From: Tetranychus cinnabarinus
Lineage: Eukaryota > Arthropoda > Arachnida > Trombidiformes > Tetranychidae
Direction: 5' to 3'
DNA length: 64,000 nucleotides
NCBI GenBank assembly: GCA_022266195.1
Contig: WHVY01000006.1
Span: 1,798,001 to 1,862,000, forward strand
Shown: positions 53,301 to 61,320 of the stretch, in pieces
How positions within the stretch are numbered: the first letter of the stretch is position 1
Layout: each line of letters opens with the position of its first letter
Translations under genes and position numbers: made by a program
The notes under the pieces: model-generated
What the model was told of the DNA's origin: nothing
Database searches by the model: none
Seen by the model: only the letters and a program-made list of their open reading frames with translations

Positions 53301-53744
53301 TTCATCCATTTTTGGATTTATTTTTCGACATAAGTCTCGAATGTCGTAAGCATAAGCAAAAGCTGACTGACCAGGCTGTTGCCTTTTCTCATTTAGTTCT
53401 CTCATCAAACTATTTCTGTAATTGGAAGGGGCTAACCCTGTCACCATTTTTGTTTGCAATTCAGCAAACGTCTTAGGTTTATCTTTTTCTTCGAGAGTTT
53501 TAATACAGCATCTGTACCATTTTGCAGCAGTTCCTGTTAAATAAGCTGGAAGAGCTTTTAATTTTGTTTCATCATCCCATTCTAAAGCAGCAGCAGATGC
53601 TTCGAATGACTCTAGCCATTCGAGTAGATCTTCTCCTTCATTATCACCAGAGAAGTTGCTTATATGTATAAATTGATTTACAGGTTGACGTTCTTTTGAC
53701 TTTTTAGTCATACTGCTTACTTGCGTTTCCTTGTTCTGAGACAT
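47304..53744 (-). CDS. element B Gag-Pro-RT-RNaseH-IN-Env single polyprotein (2146 aa)
   Basis: One uninterrupted ORF. Gag: Retrotrans_gag core 30-170, Tyr/Gln/Pro-rich 240-300, one CCHC knuckle CYQCNGVGHKKTDC (317-330), Arg/Ser-rich 370-430. Protease: LVDTGSQIT (488-496). RT: LDLRSGYHQ (797-805), FIDDLLIF (859-866). RNase H: from RVDASGYGLGAIL (1006). Integrase: zinc-binding end CFTCQLDKRG (1261-1270), catalytic D1293, D1352, E1388 (DD35E) and a GPY/F module (1522). Env begins with a hydrophobic leader at 1583-1600. A dibasic KR precedes a hydrophobic stretch ELLTAIAVGSTAIVVGG, and a membrane helix (SISLLVTICFLLCSL) sits near the end. No frameshift or stop separates gag, pol and env, unlike typical errantiviruses. 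One oddity: YLRHIV where element A has YLGHII. Confidence 0.9.
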   Translation of the reverse strand: MSQNKETQVSSMTKKSKERQPVNQFIHISNFSGDNEGEDLLEWLESFEASAAALEWDDETKLKALPAYLTGTAAKWYRCCIKTLEEKDKPKTFAELQTKMVTGLAPSNYRNSLMRELNEKRQQPGQSAFAYAYDIRDLCRKINPKMDENLVHSFIHRGLNPAVKTRMDLLSTNNDLDFDTRLSHAERSVGEIKFLEDSGEDHPLHKQISSLTEQLTNLTEQFECIQMNLESRRRERDYSRNDNRYRQTTYQYQGPQPRPTYQPRYPNQSYPNPSYSNQPYQNRYQPRYQPPYTQTEHKRVNFTPDENSMNLNQSLHCYQCNGVGHKKTDCPSRPVAPRSAGWSRETNVGESWRSPHYSRKQAYEEQPQTSSSYRRRGYTPDKNLSKSPPRSMRPSREESPSTSTARRRYRSPSPRARRRSKSRSKSPTNERKTKVVKAVYRGYSDEEDDDDGDVRRQVLSIISKIHKRKRDLTFANMKIKGKTVECLVDTGSQITILTKEIINKLELDYSKYKGPTNLTAGNAPLNVLGETYQNIIIYDALNEVEIKTPIIILNQLPCNIKGIIGFDVLQTGKFWIDCENAKLVINQAPARKIELLEKALAKLLAERDDNSTVSTRMSERSSITYPGDFGDNFSLISESKPSVKELVVSSMIQDLKLEVNNEIKRETRRNFEKLIEKYRPAFAATAKELGFSNVFVHQINTGNHPPISQKPYRMSEEKGKIAENSINELIDEGIVVPSCSPWASPIVLVAKKGTEEVRLCVDYRKLNEITLKDKFPLLNIQDYLDSLQGMKYFTLLDLRSGYHQMALDPADQPKTAFVTPSGLYEYTRLPFGLANGPSSFMRMMSIVLGGLIYNTCLIFIDDLLIFSKNEEEHLERLETIFRRLIRAGLTLKPNKCSFFKQKILYLRHIVSEQGQEVDPEKIQKVQQFPTPRTVRDIKSFVALCSYYRRFIKDFALIARPLTNLTRKDLPFEWGPAQENAFNELKTKLTTPPVLAHYDPNKQTQLRVDASGYGLGAILLQKSDNGWHPIAFASRSLRGAELNYPISDKECLAIVWAVQKFRVYLEGIKFEVVTDHCALCHIHSKKNLPARLQRYAMALQSFDFTVTYKSGKKHADVDCLSRYPIADIPVDNLKDECEELFTMLVEETTAENFDLITKQRQDPRCSKILNQMENLANLAPKERKRMNRFKIENGTLYRLTTNHYGETWNIVLPRALIPKVLSEYHDAMISGHPGLFSTYNKIKQFYWWPQMTKDITNHVKNCFTCQLDKRGSGTLEGPLQSIVVSNAFDKIGIDLVGPLPKSYGQQYIVVCTDYFTRWIEVEAIGDLMAETIAEFLVNKIFLRHGCPKTILSDQGRNFISSIVGEVKNFMGSKWSFSTSYHPATNGLTEKANQTVCTMLTHYCQNDSRKKWARLIPVMGFAYNTSVNKSTKSSPFYLLYGRHPVLPIDIILNTKTFKSLPKTVRESISQWPQLRDQARLYSMESKENQKIQHDMKKLRDFNVGEEVMFRIYQGSKKLTPKFSGPYKIIEKLGKTTYRILPLKEKGKIKRAHGSQLKPFHRPIQDSQKVISINRVEKIKPYRSSLSTSFLLLMGLICLVAGQINPFITGGTILWKETEHKPRKATQEIRLILAFSNPCKEMLNFDSDEWGKITNKSNPKYGCPMNNFVCPSVRTSLHALEGYCSEFIDRKYIKPIRFIPQITAKEDRSPQLLKRELLTAIAVGSTAIVVGGVVLTGVPYMYKSVMTPDIDFKPVLEAITKQDEEYKKAMKTQFDHLVNVTKLLHEQQQQIDMIKKLILVVSFKAADVITGSNTQLMTMQKFNDSIKQSRPTIDRNFFKSLKINLQCDDCDLSVIEKISVKVHNDNKYPILSLNFTTFRQDQVTKIFQADPFLLYKTNATHTCKIKYKGPEYLLVNTTTYQFCDIEESELKSPNPIFTKVSTCPNKFNKTQLWRDEHCVSRNVNETIVAEKIQVKNMGDHCLIHCAGHKIEIYSGTYSCPNQVITKLSKYTNFSIDDMKYTSTNFFLYVRGPRVTEHIQAINLKLFQPTYQEINIPTLEFELLDAAHEKVLSSFEKITLTWKFDYVKWISISLLVTICFLLCSLSVRFMFTPKRTVYSIVYDERDNRTNRVDKIRDKRQPEVIPLHKCY

Positions 53745-53761
53745 TTTAGTTTAATGAATAC

Positions 53762-53971
53762 TTAAGCTGGCTGATGATAAACTGTGTACATGTAGTAAAT
53801 GTCAGCAAATATTTTGTAAATAAGTACTAGGATTGGTAAGCTCATAAGAATTAAAACTATTACATTAATACTTGATTCATTAATAGTAAAAGTCAAATGA
53901 TTTTCTTCAGGTTCTGAATCTTCGAAAGAGTTATATGAATTCAGTTGAATCTCATATATTTTGTCCTCCAT
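53762..53971 (-). CDS. small membrane protein beta of element B (69 aa)
   Basis: MEDKIYEIQLNSYNSFEDSE, an acidic stretch, then one membrane segment (VIVLILMSLPILVLIYKIF) and the end IYYMYTVYHQPA. Its stop lies 17 nt before the gag ATG, so gag may be reached by reinitiation or from another transcript start. The copy at 18530-18739 is the same length with mostly conservative changes. Unrecognised; a viroporin-like or membrane-anchor role is speculation. Confidence 0.6.
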   Translation of the reverse strand: MEDKIYEIQLNSYNSFEDSEPEENHLTFTINESSINVIVLILMSLPILVLIYKIFADIYYMYTVYHQPA

Positions 53972-54033
53972 ACTAGAATTCCTACTAAAATCCAAAATAC
54001 TAAAATGATGAAACAACAAAAAGTTTTACACAT
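53941..54033 (-). CDS. small membrane protein alpha of element B (30 aa)
   Basis: MCKTFCCFIILVFWILVGIL followed by WRTKYMRFN: one membrane helix and a short basic end. It overlaps beta by 31 nt in another frame. A stem-loop (TCACTC-GGTGAT-GAGTGA, 54045-54062) lies 12 nt before the ATG. The copy at 18709-18801 has identical length. Confidence 0.5.
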   Translation of the reverse strand: MCKTFCCFIILVFWILVGILVWRTKYMRFN

Positions 54034-54044
54034 TTTACTTTTGT

Positions 54045-54087
54045 TCACTCATCACCGAGTGATAAATAATGCACCCAATCACCGGGT
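54045..54087 (-). other. two leader stem-loops with the common loop
   Basis: TCACTC-GGTGAT-GAGTGA (54045-54062) and ACCC-GGTGATT-GGGT (54073-54087), sense strand. A third leader copy is at 55093-55107, repeated at 58227-58241. Confidence 0.7.
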
Positions 54088-55288
54088 TTAATTTGATTCT
54101 AATGCAATTATGTTCATTAAGTAGTACAGAACTATTAATAATATACTTAAAGGTATAAATACTTGGATAACTATTTCGTTGTCAATGAAAAATATGATTG
54201 TGGTTGGGCTTATCATCAGTTAATTCAATTCAGTAAAATCAGTTGTTTCAGTACAATTGATCAGTTAATTCAGTTCAGTGAATCAATTAACTCAATACAG
54301 TTAATCATTTTAATTAAGTTCAGTATAATCAATTAATTAAGTTCAATTTATCAATAATCAGTTAATTCAATTCAATAATTAATTAATTCAGTTCAATAAT
54401 CAGTTGATTCAATTCAATAATCAGTTGGTTCAATTCAATAATCAGTTAATTCAATTCAATAATCAGTTGGTTCAATTCAATAATCAGTTAATTCAATTCA
54501 ATAATTAATTAGTTCAGTTTAATTATCAGTTGATTCAGTTCACTGTAATCAGTTAATTTCTTTGATTCAGTTTAATCAATTTATTTAATTCAATCAATCA
54601 TCAATTAATTCAATAAATCATTGCTCTAATTCAGTTAATCATCAATTGATCATTAATTTAATTCAGTTAATCGTCATTTCAATTCAGTCAGGTTAATAAA
54701 TTTTAATGGTTCCAGTTAGATTGATTAATTTCATTTACTTTTGTTAATTTAATTCAGTAAATCAGTTGGTTTAATCCATTGCAGTCGATTAATGGTTCAA
54801 TTTGGATTCAGTTAATTGAGTGATCATATAGTTGATTTAGTTTACTCAGTTTAAGTAGATTTGCTTTTATGATACAATTTATTTGTATTAAATTAATTAA
54901 AAAAAAACTGGTTAAATTATCTAATTCATTTCCTTACATTTTTGCTCATTTATGTTGTTCTAATATTTATAACTCCTTCAATTTCAATTTACCCACTCAA
55001 TTCAAGTCACTCGATTCAGGTCAACTAAATTGATCCTATTCAGGTCGGTTAGTCAACTTCCTCAAATTTGGCTCTTTAAATCTAAATTGAATACCCAATC
55101 ACCGGGTTTCTTATATTTCACTCATAAGTTGTCCTTCTATCGGCTTGATTTAGGTTAGAAGTTCACTTGATAAACTGGTTTTACTTATTTAAGTTAGGTC
55201 GATTTAATCATTCTACTATATTCAGGTCAATTTAGGTATTTACTTAAAGTTTTTTTTTCTTTTTGTGGGTAAACTTGATTGGTTTGAA
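54088..55288. other. element B 5' leader
   Basis: AT-rich, no ORF. 54388-54520 is a tandem array of a 21-bp unit (aattcaataatcagttggttc with variants, about six copies) within a longer degenerate aattcagt-rich region. Next to the 5' LTR the sense strand reads TTCAAACCAATCAAG, with no TGG-starting primer binding site. Confidence 0.6.
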
Positions 55289-56293
55289 TGTGTATTATTT
55301 GTTTCTCCCTAAATGAGCTTGTGGTTATGTACTAACCTTATGCTAGTAGTCAGATTAAATGAATTAATTACATTAATAAAATGTCATTTCACTTAATGAT
55401 GATATAATTTTTAACTATGGTTGGGTAGAAAGAAACAATCATTACTACTGTGAACAATTTCAACATTGGCTTCAAATTGTTCCCTTTTGTAAATATAATT
55501 GTATATAGTAGAATAAGTATGAGTATATGTGGAATATAAATCAATTTTACTTAACTTTAAGGTCCGAACCAGGATACCAAATCCAACTGATTCCTATCCT
55601 GGCAAGATCGCCAAATCTGCCGGAAGTTCTGGTCCAATTGAGGGTTAACCGGTTGAGTTAATTTATTTAGTTAAGTTATATTAAAGATAAAATTTTATTT
55701 TATTACAAGTTGATGAGTAAATTAAACATCATATAGCTCTTAAACTAAACACTTAGTCTTTAGGTAAGTTCAAAGGTAATCAGGATAAACACATAACACT
55801 ATTGAGAACCGTTTATTAATTTCCTTGGAAGTACTGGGTTTAACGATCAATCGTCTAGTCAGTTTCACTATAGCACAAAATGTTGTATCATATGAAAGGC
55901 TGGTGATAATTCACAATAAACTTCCAAAAGGGTACAAAAAAGTCACTGGATAGTTAAACATATAGTTAGTTGGGTATCTTAATGATGATAGGGGTTATCA
56001 ATAAGTTTATAATAGAACACAGTTTATATTTATAAATTTCACTTAAATCAAGTAACTAAAACTGGATGATGTCCAATTCAAACCAAATTTGTGCAGAGCT
56101 TCCGCTGGTGGTCCATTCGACAGCTAAACAAAGGATTTGTCGGCCATTTTATGCGGAGTGAGGGAGAAAATCTTCTCCCTCACAAATGGCCGACCCAGCA
56201 AAAAAACAACCAATTGTGGCCTTTCCCTACCTACTAGAGGTAGGGAAAGGTAGTGTTAACCAAGAACTGGTTAAAACCAGTTTTTTCTTTTCA
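55289..56293 (-). repeat. element B LTR 2 (1005 bp), shared by the full and deleted copies
   Basis: Same length and ends as LTR 1, with very few differences (for example ccttatgc for ccttttgc). It is the 5' LTR of the full element and the 3' LTR of the deletion derivative. Confidence 0.9.
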
Positions 56294-56412
56294 GTTGACC
56301 GGGGCACCAAAAGAACGTCCTCGTTCTGAAAATACAAACTAAAATATGGATTAGTAATAAGATGAAATAATATGTTAAACAATGAAAATGTGTGATTAAT
56401 ATTCATCGTGTT

Positions 56413-57624
56413 TCACCAGTCGTTAATAGATAAATTTGAATTGACCATTCGTCTTATGGTCTCTGAGCTCGGAACATAATTAATATAATCGCCTAATTTT
56501 AGATACTCCATATATCCTCGTAGAGTAACTCTCGCATCTCTCTCTGGTGAATGTCCAGCGATGGTGTTCGTTGGATCGTCACGTTTCAATTTTGGGTTTT
56601 CAGGGAAAAAGAATTTATCAACATAAGTTAACCCTAACGGTTGTTGACCAGGCCATAGTGATTGTAAATCAATCCAAGTAATATCGTTATCCATCAGGTG
56701 AGTTGGCGTAAATTTTAATAATCTTAAATCACCATCTCCTTGCGTGATGACTCGTTTACCTCGTAATATATTAAGAACGGTTGAACGAACTTGATGAAAA
56801 GGTATACCTGTCGCTAAATCGATAGGTTGCAGTCCTGTGATTTTGGTATTTGAATAAAATGAATTTTCAGACTTAACTTCGGCATAATAAATTGTTTGAA
56901 TTCTAATTATATTTCCAAACCATCCAGATATGTGAATATTTCCAACACCTCCACTTCCATTTCCTTCCATATCTAAGGAAAGTGTAGGTAAAGATGGACG
57001 ACCGATTGGTTCTAATTTTTCTAAGATTTTTGGATCATATTTTCCAGGTATCTTGTACCAAATGTGACCTGTGAATTCTCTTCTTAATTTGCGTCGAAAT
57101 TGTCTTCTTTCTTCTCTGCGTGCGTTAACAGGTTTCACAACAGGCTGGATTTGTAAAGTGATTTGTCCGACTCTTTTAATCAAATCAGGACAATTTTTCC
57201 TAAGATGTACATTACTGGAGCAAAATGAACAATTTTTACATTCAATTTTTGGATGGTCAGGTGCAAAGCATAAACTGCAGTGGACTAATGGTATCGGAGT
57301 GAGTTCGATCCATCTCGATCGCCCAGTTTTCTGTTTAATTCTTTTAGCTATTTCTTTTATTTCTTTTATCAGGAAGTTATGAGCATGATTTATTGCTTTC
57401 TGTGTATGGGCTGTTACTGTTAGTTTTGTGAATTTATGCATTTTTGGTGGAGTTCCTGACATTTTACACCCTGGTATTGTTTTCTTACAAACTCCATAAC
57501 TATTGACGAAATTCCAAGCATAACAGGATAGGAGGAAATAGTGTTGATACAGTAAAATAGGTTTCTTTTCATTATCTCCATCTGAGTACTTAGGATTTCT
57601 CCATCTCGGCTGATTCCTCTCCAT
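56413..57624 (-). CDS. CCHC-DEDDh exonuclease protein in the deletion derivative (403 aa)
   Basis: Identical to the protein at 45715-46926 except for one residue (Asn for Ser at 38, from a single base change). All knuckle ligands and the five DEDDh residues are present. It is the only gene left in this copy. The splice acceptor upstream is also intact, so the deleted element could still make the protein if transcribed from LTR 3. Confidence 0.7.
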   Translation of the reverse strand: MERNQPRWRNPKYSDGDNEKKPILLYQHYFLLSCYAWNFVNSYGVCKKTIPGCKMSGTPPKMHKFTKLTVTAHTQKAINHAHNFLIKEIKEIAKRIKQKTGRSRWIELTPIPLVHCSLCFAPDHPKIECKNCSFCSSNVHLRKNCPDLIKRVGQITLQIQPVVKPVNARREERRQFRRKLRREFTGHIWYKIPGKYDPKILEKLEPIGRPSLPTLSLDMEGNGSGGVGNIHISGWFGNIIRIQTIYYAEVKSENSFYSNTKITGLQPIDLATGIPFHQVRSTVLNILRGKRVITQGDGDLRLLKFTPTHLMDNDITWIDLQSLWPGQQPLGLTYVDKFFFPENPKLKRDDPTNTIAGHSPERDARVTLRGYMEYLKLGDYINYVPSSETIRRMVNSNLSINDW

Positions 57625-58422
57625 CCTGTTAGATAAAAGAGAAGAAGAGAAAATGATTAATCAGTTGATTCAGTTCACTGTAATCAGTTAATTTCTTTGA
57701 TTCAGTTTAATCAATTTATTCAATTCAATCAATCATCAATTAATTAAAAAATCATTGCTCTAATTCAGTTAATCATCAATTGATCATTAATTTAATTCAG
57801 TTAATCGTCATTTCAATTCAGTCAGGTTAATAAATTTTAATGGTTCCAGTTAGATTGATTAATTTCATTTACTTTTGTTAATTTAATTCAGTAAATCAGT
57901 TGGTTTAATCCATTGCAGTCGATTAATGGTTCAATTTGGATTCAGTTAATTGAGTGATCATATAGTTGATTTAGTTTACTCAGTTTAAGTAGATTTGCTT
58001 TTATGATACAATTTATTTGTATTAAATTAATTAAAAAAAAACTGGTTAAATTATCTAATTCATTTCCTTACATTTTTGCTCATTTATGTTGTTCTAATAT
58101 TTATAACTCCTTCAATTTCAATTTACCCACTCAATTCAAGTCACTCGATTCAGGTCAACTAAATTGATCCTATTCAGGTCGGTTAGTCAACTTCCTCAAA
58201 TTTGGCTCTTTAAATCTAAATTGAATACCCAATCACCGGGTTTCTTATATTTCACTCATAAGTTGTCCTTCTATCGGCTTGATTTAGGTTAGAAGTTCAC
58301 TTGATAAACTGGTTTTACTTATTTAAGTTAGGTCGATTTAATCATTCTACTATATTCAGGTCAATTTAGGTATTTACTTAAAGTTTTTTTTTCTTTTTGT
58401 GGGTAAACTTGATTGGTTTGAA
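57625..58422. other. leader of the deletion derivative with deletion junction
   Basis: 57625-57660 equals 46927-46962, and 57666-58422 equals 54531-55288. They are fused at the shared bases atcagt, removing 7563 bp relative to the full element (all of gag-pol-env, alpha and beta). One stem-loop remains (58227-58241). Confidence 0.8.
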
Positions 58423-59098
58423 TGTGTATTATTTGTTTCTCCCTAAATGAGCTTGTGGTTATGTACTAACCTTATGCTAGTAGTCAGATTAAATGAATTA
58501 ATTACATTAATAAAATGTCATTTCACTTAATGATGATATAATTTTTAACTATGGTTGGGTAGAAAGAAACAATCATTACTACTGTGAACAATTTCAACAT
58601 TGGCTTCAAATTGTTCCCTTTTGTAAATATAATTGTATATAGTAGAATAAGTATGAGTATATGTGGAATATAAATCAATTTTACTTAACTTTAAGGTCCG
58701 AACCAGGATACCAAATCCAACTGATTCCTATCCTGGCAAGATCGCCAAATCTGCCGGAAGTTCTGGTCCAATTGAGGGTTAACCGGTTGAGTTAATTTAT
58801 TTAGTTAAGTTATATTAAAGATAAAATTTTATTTTATTACAAGTTGATGAGTAAATTAAACATCATATAGCTCTTAAACTAAACACTTAGTCTTTAGGTA
58901 AGTTCAAAGGTAATCAGGATAAACACATAACACTATTGAGAACCGTTTATTAATTTCCTTGGAAGTACTGGGTTTAACGATCAATCGTCTAGTCAGTTTC
59001 ACTATAGCACAAAATGTTGTATCATATGAAAGGCTGGTGATAATTCACAATAAACTTCCAAAAGGGTACACAAAAGTCACTGGATAGTTAAACATATA

Positions 59099-60639
59099 CA
59101 CTCTATGACATAAGTTTATCCCATTTTCATTTATTGCATTTACGCTTTTATTTTCGATATTTAGTTCTTGATTTTTTCAATTTAGATTGAGATAAACGTT
59201 CAGAAAATTTAACTTGAAACAAAAAAATTACAAACTCAATAGCTGAATCAGAATTTTGCATTTTAAATGATAACATTGATTAATTTATGACATAAATTTA
59301 TCCCATCGTCGAATTGCAGACTTATGGGTTCAGTAATCAATTGGCCCACCTCTATTCTGAATTACCTTGATCATTCGATCTTTCATTGACCTAACTAATT
59401 TTTTTAGCAATTCATCCGGTACATTTTTCCAACAATCAATCAAGGCGCTTTTCAATTCATCAATTGATCTGAATTGTCGGCCTTGTTGGTACACTTTTCG
59501 AGTTAAGTAACCCCATAGGTTCTCGATTGGGTTAAGATCGGGTGATAAGGCTGGCCATTTCAAAATTTTCACATTATTTGCTTGCAACCAATCTGAAGTT
59601 GATTTTGATGCATGTATTGGTGCATTATCTTGTTGCAATATGTAATCACCGTTCGTAATTAATGGACCAGATGGCAATAAAAATGCACCTAAAATATCTT
59701 GATAATCTGATGAGTTCATTTTACTTTTGCAAAACGCAAGATCAGTTCGTCCACCAAATGCAAAACCGGCCCAAACCATAACTCCTCCGCCGCCGTTTTG
59801 TCTTTTGCTAAAAATTTCTTTATCCTTTCTGATATCATACCAGAAGCATCTCAATCCATCAGGACCATCTAAATTCCACTTTTTCTCATCACTCCATACT
59901 ATCTTAGCCCATTCCTCATCATTCAAAGAAACCATCTCAGTTGCAAAAGCCAATCTTGCATCTTTATGCCTTTTTGTCAAAACTGGCTTCGACTTGTGCT
60001 TTCCATATCTTGTTGTTGGATCAGAAACAAGTCGACGATGCACAGTTCGAGATGAACAGTCAAGTTCGAGCTGATTTGTTATGGCCACAACACTCAAACG
60101 ATCTTTCTTAGCCAGTCTCACAATTTCACGGTCTTCTCTTTTCGTTGTTATTTTTGGTCTTCCTGTCCTGATAGCTTTAGGTTTGTTTTCTGGAGACCTC
60201 AAAACTTTTCCTATTGTTGAACGATCTCGTCCAACTGCTTCGCCAATTTTTTGTAGGGACCAATCAGGGTTTTGTGACCTTAACCTGAAAATTGTCTTTC
60301 TTTCATCTTCTGTTAACTCTCTTCCTTTACCCATTGTCTGATTTGTACAAAAATCATTGTGATTATTAAGAACATTAATATAAACTAACTTTCTTACCTC
60401 GATCTAAATGCAGTGACCTGAAATTTGATGATGGGATAAACTTTTGTCAAAGTGAAAACGGCCAAAATTACTAATTAACTTAATTTAACAAAATTAGAAG
60501 CAAATTTTACTTTTATTTTGATATAAATTCAATTAACATGCCGTTGGGATCATGTATCCATAGCTAATTCCCTTGCCTAACATTTAATTTTGGCGCAATC
60601 AACTTGTATTTAAATGGGATAAACTTATGTCATGTACTG
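59099..60639 (-). mobile_element. Tc1-like transposon with IR/DR ends (1541 bp)
   Basis: TA duplications at 59097-59098 and 60640-60641. The TIRs share atgacataagtttatccca. Second, inner copies of this motif lie at about 59286-59306 and 60431-60452, giving the IR/DR layout of some Tc1 families. The uninterrupted site (aaacatatagttagttggg) is seen in LTRs 1 and 2. Confidence 0.9.
59330..60334 (-). CDS. Tc1-family transposase (334 aa, intact)
   Basis: N-terminal paired-like HTH (about 8-50, SLQKIGEAVGRDRSTIGKVL), a GRPKIT linker (57-63), a second HTH, then the DDE domain: WSDEKKW (first Asp), ILQQDNAPIHAS (second Asp) and LSPDLNPIENLWGYL (Glu), with 34 residues between the second Asp and Glu (DD34E). 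A Gly-rich stretch (NGGGGVMVWAGF) is typical. Length and motifs are complete and the TIRs are well preserved, so the copy may be active or recently so. It inserts into LTR 3 of element B and is the youngest layer here. Confidence 0.95.
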   Translation of the reverse strand: MGKGRELTEDERKTIFRLRSQNPDWSLQKIGEAVGRDRSTIGKVLRSPENKPKAIRTGRPKITTKREDREIVRLAKKDRLSVVAITNQLELDCSSRTVHRRLVSDPTTRYGKHKSKPVLTKRHKDARLAFATEMVSLNDEEWAKIVWSDEKKWNLDGPDGLRCFWYDIRKDKEIFSKRQNGGGGVMVWAGFAFGGRTDLAFCKSKMNSSDYQDILGAFLLPSGPLITNGDYILQQDNAPIHASKSTSDWLQANNVKILKWPALSPDLNPIENLWGYLTRKVYQQGRQFRSIDELKSALIDCWKNVPDELLKKLVRSMKDRMIKVIQNRGGPIDY

Positions 60640-60970
60640 TAGTTAGTTGGGTATCTTAATGATGATAGGGGTTATCAATAAGTTTATAATAGAACACAGT
60701 TTATATTTATAAATTTCACTTAAATCAAGTAACTAAAACTGGATGATGTCCAATTCAAACCAAATTTGTGCAGAGCTTCCGCTGGTGGTCCATTCGACAG
60801 CTAAACAAAGGATTTGTCGGCCATTTTATGCGGAGTGAGGGAGAAAATCTTCTCCCTCACAAATGGCCGACCCAGCAAAAAAACAACCAATTGTGGCCTT
60901 TCCCTACCTACTAGAGGTAGGGAAAGGTAGTGTTAACCAAGAACTGGTTAAAACCAGTTTTTTCTTTTCA

Positions 60971-61320
60971 ATATTAAAGCCAAGTGTTTTCTGGTTGAAC
61001 CAACAACCAGCGTTTAATCACCGAATAAGATAAACTGCTAACTTTATTTCGACTCATCAGTTACTAAATAGGTCAATTCGACTAGTTGGTAGCTTAGGTA
61101 ACACCGAAAAACAAGTAAATCCATTCATGATTGATTAAACCATGGCTCAACTTGCTGGTGCTCTTCATGTAGCCCTCTGCATTCAAATGATAGTTATTAG
61201 TTAAATTGCAGCAACGAATTTGATCTTGAACTTAAAAAACGTAAATCGTAAAAAGCAAATCAATCGAGAAATCTTTTGGTGATTACTTTCGTTTTGATTA
61301 AAGTAATTTTCTTCGTGGGT
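60971..61320 (-). pseudogene. duplicated array flank and tail remnant of a family copy
   Basis: 60971-61256 repeats 44307-44590. 61257-61320 continues into the tail end of a Sema-PSI-IPT copy (gattactttcgttttgatt then ttcttcgtgggt) and stops. It marks the right-hand limit of the array in this window. Confidence 0.6.

Larger units (their letters stand above)
44591..60970 (-). mobile_element. element B array: LTR, full internal region, LTR, deleted internal region, LTR
   Basis: Three copies of one LTR (44591-45595, 55289-56293, 58423-60970, the last with a Tc1 insertion) bracket a full internal region (45596-55288) and a 2.1 kb deletion derivative (56294-58422). Sense is minus. The copies are almost identical (a few substitutions per kb seen), so the array is young. 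The outer flanks are not a short target duplication: 44307-44590 on the left recurs at 60971-61256 on the right with about 12 differences. That points to recombination between two insertions in two array units. Confidence 0.9.
58423..60970 (-). repeat. element B LTR 3, interrupted by a Tc1 element
   Basis: The LTR is 1005 bp after removing 1541 bp of Tc1 and the 2-bp target duplication. Ends as in LTR 1. It is the 5' LTR of the deletion derivative. Confidence 0.9.

Noticed and set aside
45715..57624. Plus-strand 103-codon ORFs opposite both exonuclease genes (46373-46684 and 57071-57382)
   Set aside because: Shadows of the minus-strand genes. Their conservation only reflects near-identity of the two copies.
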